DNA of 7,842 nt, from the NCBI GenBank assembly GCA_947461645.1, contig CANHMN010000071.1, positions 1 to 7,842 on the forward strand. Direction: 5' to 3'. Numbering within the stretch: the first letter of the stretch is position 1; the number at the start of each line of letters is the position of its first letter. Below are positions 7,143 to 7,842 of this stretch, piece after piece. The notes beneath the pieces were generated by a model. That model was given only the letters and a program-made list of their open reading frames with translations, did not search any database and had not been told where the DNA came from. Position numbers and translations under genes: made by a program. The stretch is from Chitinophagaceae bacterium. Lineage in GTDB: Bacteria; Bacteroidota; Bacteroidia; Chitinophagales; Chitinophagaceae.

Positions 7143-7308
7143 GCCAACCGTTTTTCATTTATGGCAACACCCTCAATAAGGTAGTCTTTTAATCGTTGAG
7201 TAGCCCATTGGCGAAACTGTGTTCCTCTAACAGATTTAACGCGGTATCCTACAGAAATGATAACATCCAGATTGTAATGCTTTGTTTTATACCTTTTTCC
7301 ATCTGAGG

Positions 7309-7335
7309 CAGTTGTCAAGGATTCCTTGACAACTG
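7309..7335. repeat. Perfect 13-bp inverted repeat inside the RhuM-coding region
   Basis: CAGTTGTCAAGGA (7309-7321) and TCCTTGACAACTG (7323-7335) are exact reverse complements separated by one base. It lies in the codons for SSVVKESLTTA, residues 59-69 of the RhuM domain, a region whose protein sequence is itself of the conserved family pattern. As mRNA it can form a stem of about 11-12 bp with a tiny loop; as DNA it is a symmetrical site suited to a dimeric binder. It is about 170 bases upstream of the frame break, too far away to stimulate frameshifting. Confidence 0.9.
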
Positions 7336-7513
7336 AAGATGGCTTTAACTCCTTCTCTTTGAAACAGTTATTAACGTGCAAACTGATATTTTGCTTCGTT
7401 TGACCGAAAAGGGATGCCATTTGCTGTTGTGTCAACCAAACCGTATCATTTTCAAAATTGACCTCAATCTGAGTTTGTTTGTCTTTTGTTTTATAAATAA
7501 TTATTTCCTTCAT

Positions 7514-7797
7514 GTGGTTAATTTAATTCATGTCTCTACTCGTTAATCAATCCGAATTTCAATCAAGCTTAAAGTTAGAGAAGATAATCATCTTTAAAAA
7601 TTAAGAAAGTTTAGAGAAACAATGATGTAGTTCTAAATCCATCTTTTCATGCTTTCCTACCTTGACACCCCTTTTACGAGCCGTCTGAAAAGCTTTACTG
7701 ATAGGTGGGGTATTTTTAGGTTAAAGAAAACTAAATTCCCATTGGTTTTTAAACCGAATGAGTCTTGTTGTGTCTTGGCGCAGCAAAAATCTCATTT
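7514..7797. other. Spacer with a decayed-looking minus-strand reading frame
   Basis: This 284-base divergent spacer separates the RhuM-Fic gene from the next gene. I find no clean TAnnTTTG promoter; TAACTTTA (minus, 7577-7570) and TATTTTTA (plus, 7711-7718) are one-mismatch candidates. On the minus strand one frame runs from an ATG at 7795 to a TAA at 7601-7603, broken only by a TAA at 7721-7723, about 64 codons in all. Part of it reads KAFQTARKRGVKVGKHEKM, which resembles the basic tail of serine recombinases. It is too short to assign. Confidence 0.3.
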
Positions 7798-7842
7798 ATG
7801 AAAAAAATACTACTCATTGCCATTGCAGGCCTTTACTTTCAG
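7798..7842 (+). CDS. Start of an exported protein (truncated by the window end)
   Basis: Fifteen codons from an ATG at 7798, MKKILLIAIAGLYFQ, run off the window. Two lysines followed by a hydrophobic run look like the beginning of a Sec signal peptide, either of a secreted protein or a lipoprotein; the cleavage site is not visible. The upstream bases are A-rich without a Shine-Dalgarno, normal for Bacteroidota. Nothing can be said about function. Confidence 0.55.
   Translation, partial: MKKILLIAIAGLYFQ

Larger units (their letters stand above)
6552..7513 (-). pseudogene. RhuM-Fic/Doc fusion gene, split by a one-base frameshift in an A8 run
   Basis: Accessory gene of the RhuM/Fic-DOC type; products are candidate toxins or signalling enzymes that modify a target protein using a nucleotide. 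The N-terminal piece (7513-7025, ATG start) encodes a RhuM domain: helix-turn-helix TVWLTQQQMASLFGQTKQNI (24-43), then YNLDVIISVGYRVKS (80-94) and GTQFRQWATQRLKDYLIEG (97-115). After AINEKRLA (residue 124) its frame turns into unrelated sequence and stops. The next frame is open from 7154 and continues the family pattern, with NKEIQVLHDGIKILSRAIE and LKLLDDYDHQALDK, leading into the Fic core. That core has the motif HSFVDGNKR (residues 251-259 of the joined protein) and ends at SILNRNRY. Adding one A at 7135-7142 yields 320 residues, a normal length. The active-site His, Asp, Asn and Arg are kept. No separate antitoxin and no (S/T)xxxE(G/N) inhibitory motif were found. Hand-counted GC over 6601-6900 is about 32%, lower than dnaN, suggesting transfer. 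It may be a true pseudogene, a gene that switches by slippage, or a sequencing error. Confidence 0.85.

Noticed and set aside
7130..7145. Programmed -1 ribosomal frameshift as the preferred explanation of the split
   Set aside because: The heptamer A AAA AAA is suitable, but I see no downstream stem-loop at the right distance and no upstream Shine-Dalgarno-like stimulator; kept only as an alternative.
7664..7718. A hairpin between GACACCCC and GGTGGGGTA in the right-hand spacer
   Set aside because: The arms are not true reverse complements when aligned base by base; only a few pairs form.

Overview
The window looks like a stretch of chromosome from a member of the Bacteroidota. Three things point that way. 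The protein-coding genes read as Bacteroidota-type housekeeping and repair genes. Two clean matches to the phylum's unusual -7 promoter element (TAnnTTTG) sit just upstream of genes (725-732 and 5280-5287). There are no obvious Shine-Dalgarno sequences ahead of the starts. A family-level assignment (for example Chitinophagaceae or Sphingobacteriales) would be a guess.

Layout, left to right. Positions 1-621 hold the C-terminal two-fifths of lysyl-tRNA synthetase (lysS, +). A structured spacer and a promoter lead into an unrecognised Cys-containing lipoprotein gene (748-1383, +), closed by a strong terminator whose T-tract runs into the stop codon of the convergent uvrB (1431-3473, -). A divergent AlkA-type DNA glycosylase (3570-4187, +) overlaps tail-to-tail by 14 bp with a free-methionine-(R)-sulfoxide reductase gene (4174-4647, -). 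That gene lies 29 bp behind recX (4677-5144, -), so the two are probably cotranscribed. recX is divergent from dnaN (5317-6432, +).

From uvrB to dnaN the window is a compact block for genome maintenance: excision repair of bulky lesions (UvrB), base-excision repair of alkylated bases (glycosylase), control of RecA (RecX), the replication clamp (DnaN) and repair of an oxidised metabolite (MsrC).

After dnaN the character changes. Positions 6552-7513 (-) hold an AT-richer accessory gene of the RhuM-Fic type: an N-terminal RhuM DNA-binding domain fused to a C-terminal Fic/Doc domain. It is split by a one-base frameshift in an A8 run (7135-7142 on the coding strand). One added A restores a 320-residue protein that reads through as the known two-domain architecture. 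The same gene carries a perfect 13-bp inverted repeat (7309-7335). The last 330 bases hold a poorly explained spacer and the first 15 codons of an exported protein (7798-7842).

I see no new multi-gene system here. The best leads are the homopolymer-broken RhuM-Fic gene, its intragenic palindrome and its Doc-like active-site signature. No CRISPR array, tRNA, rRNA or insertion sequence was seen.
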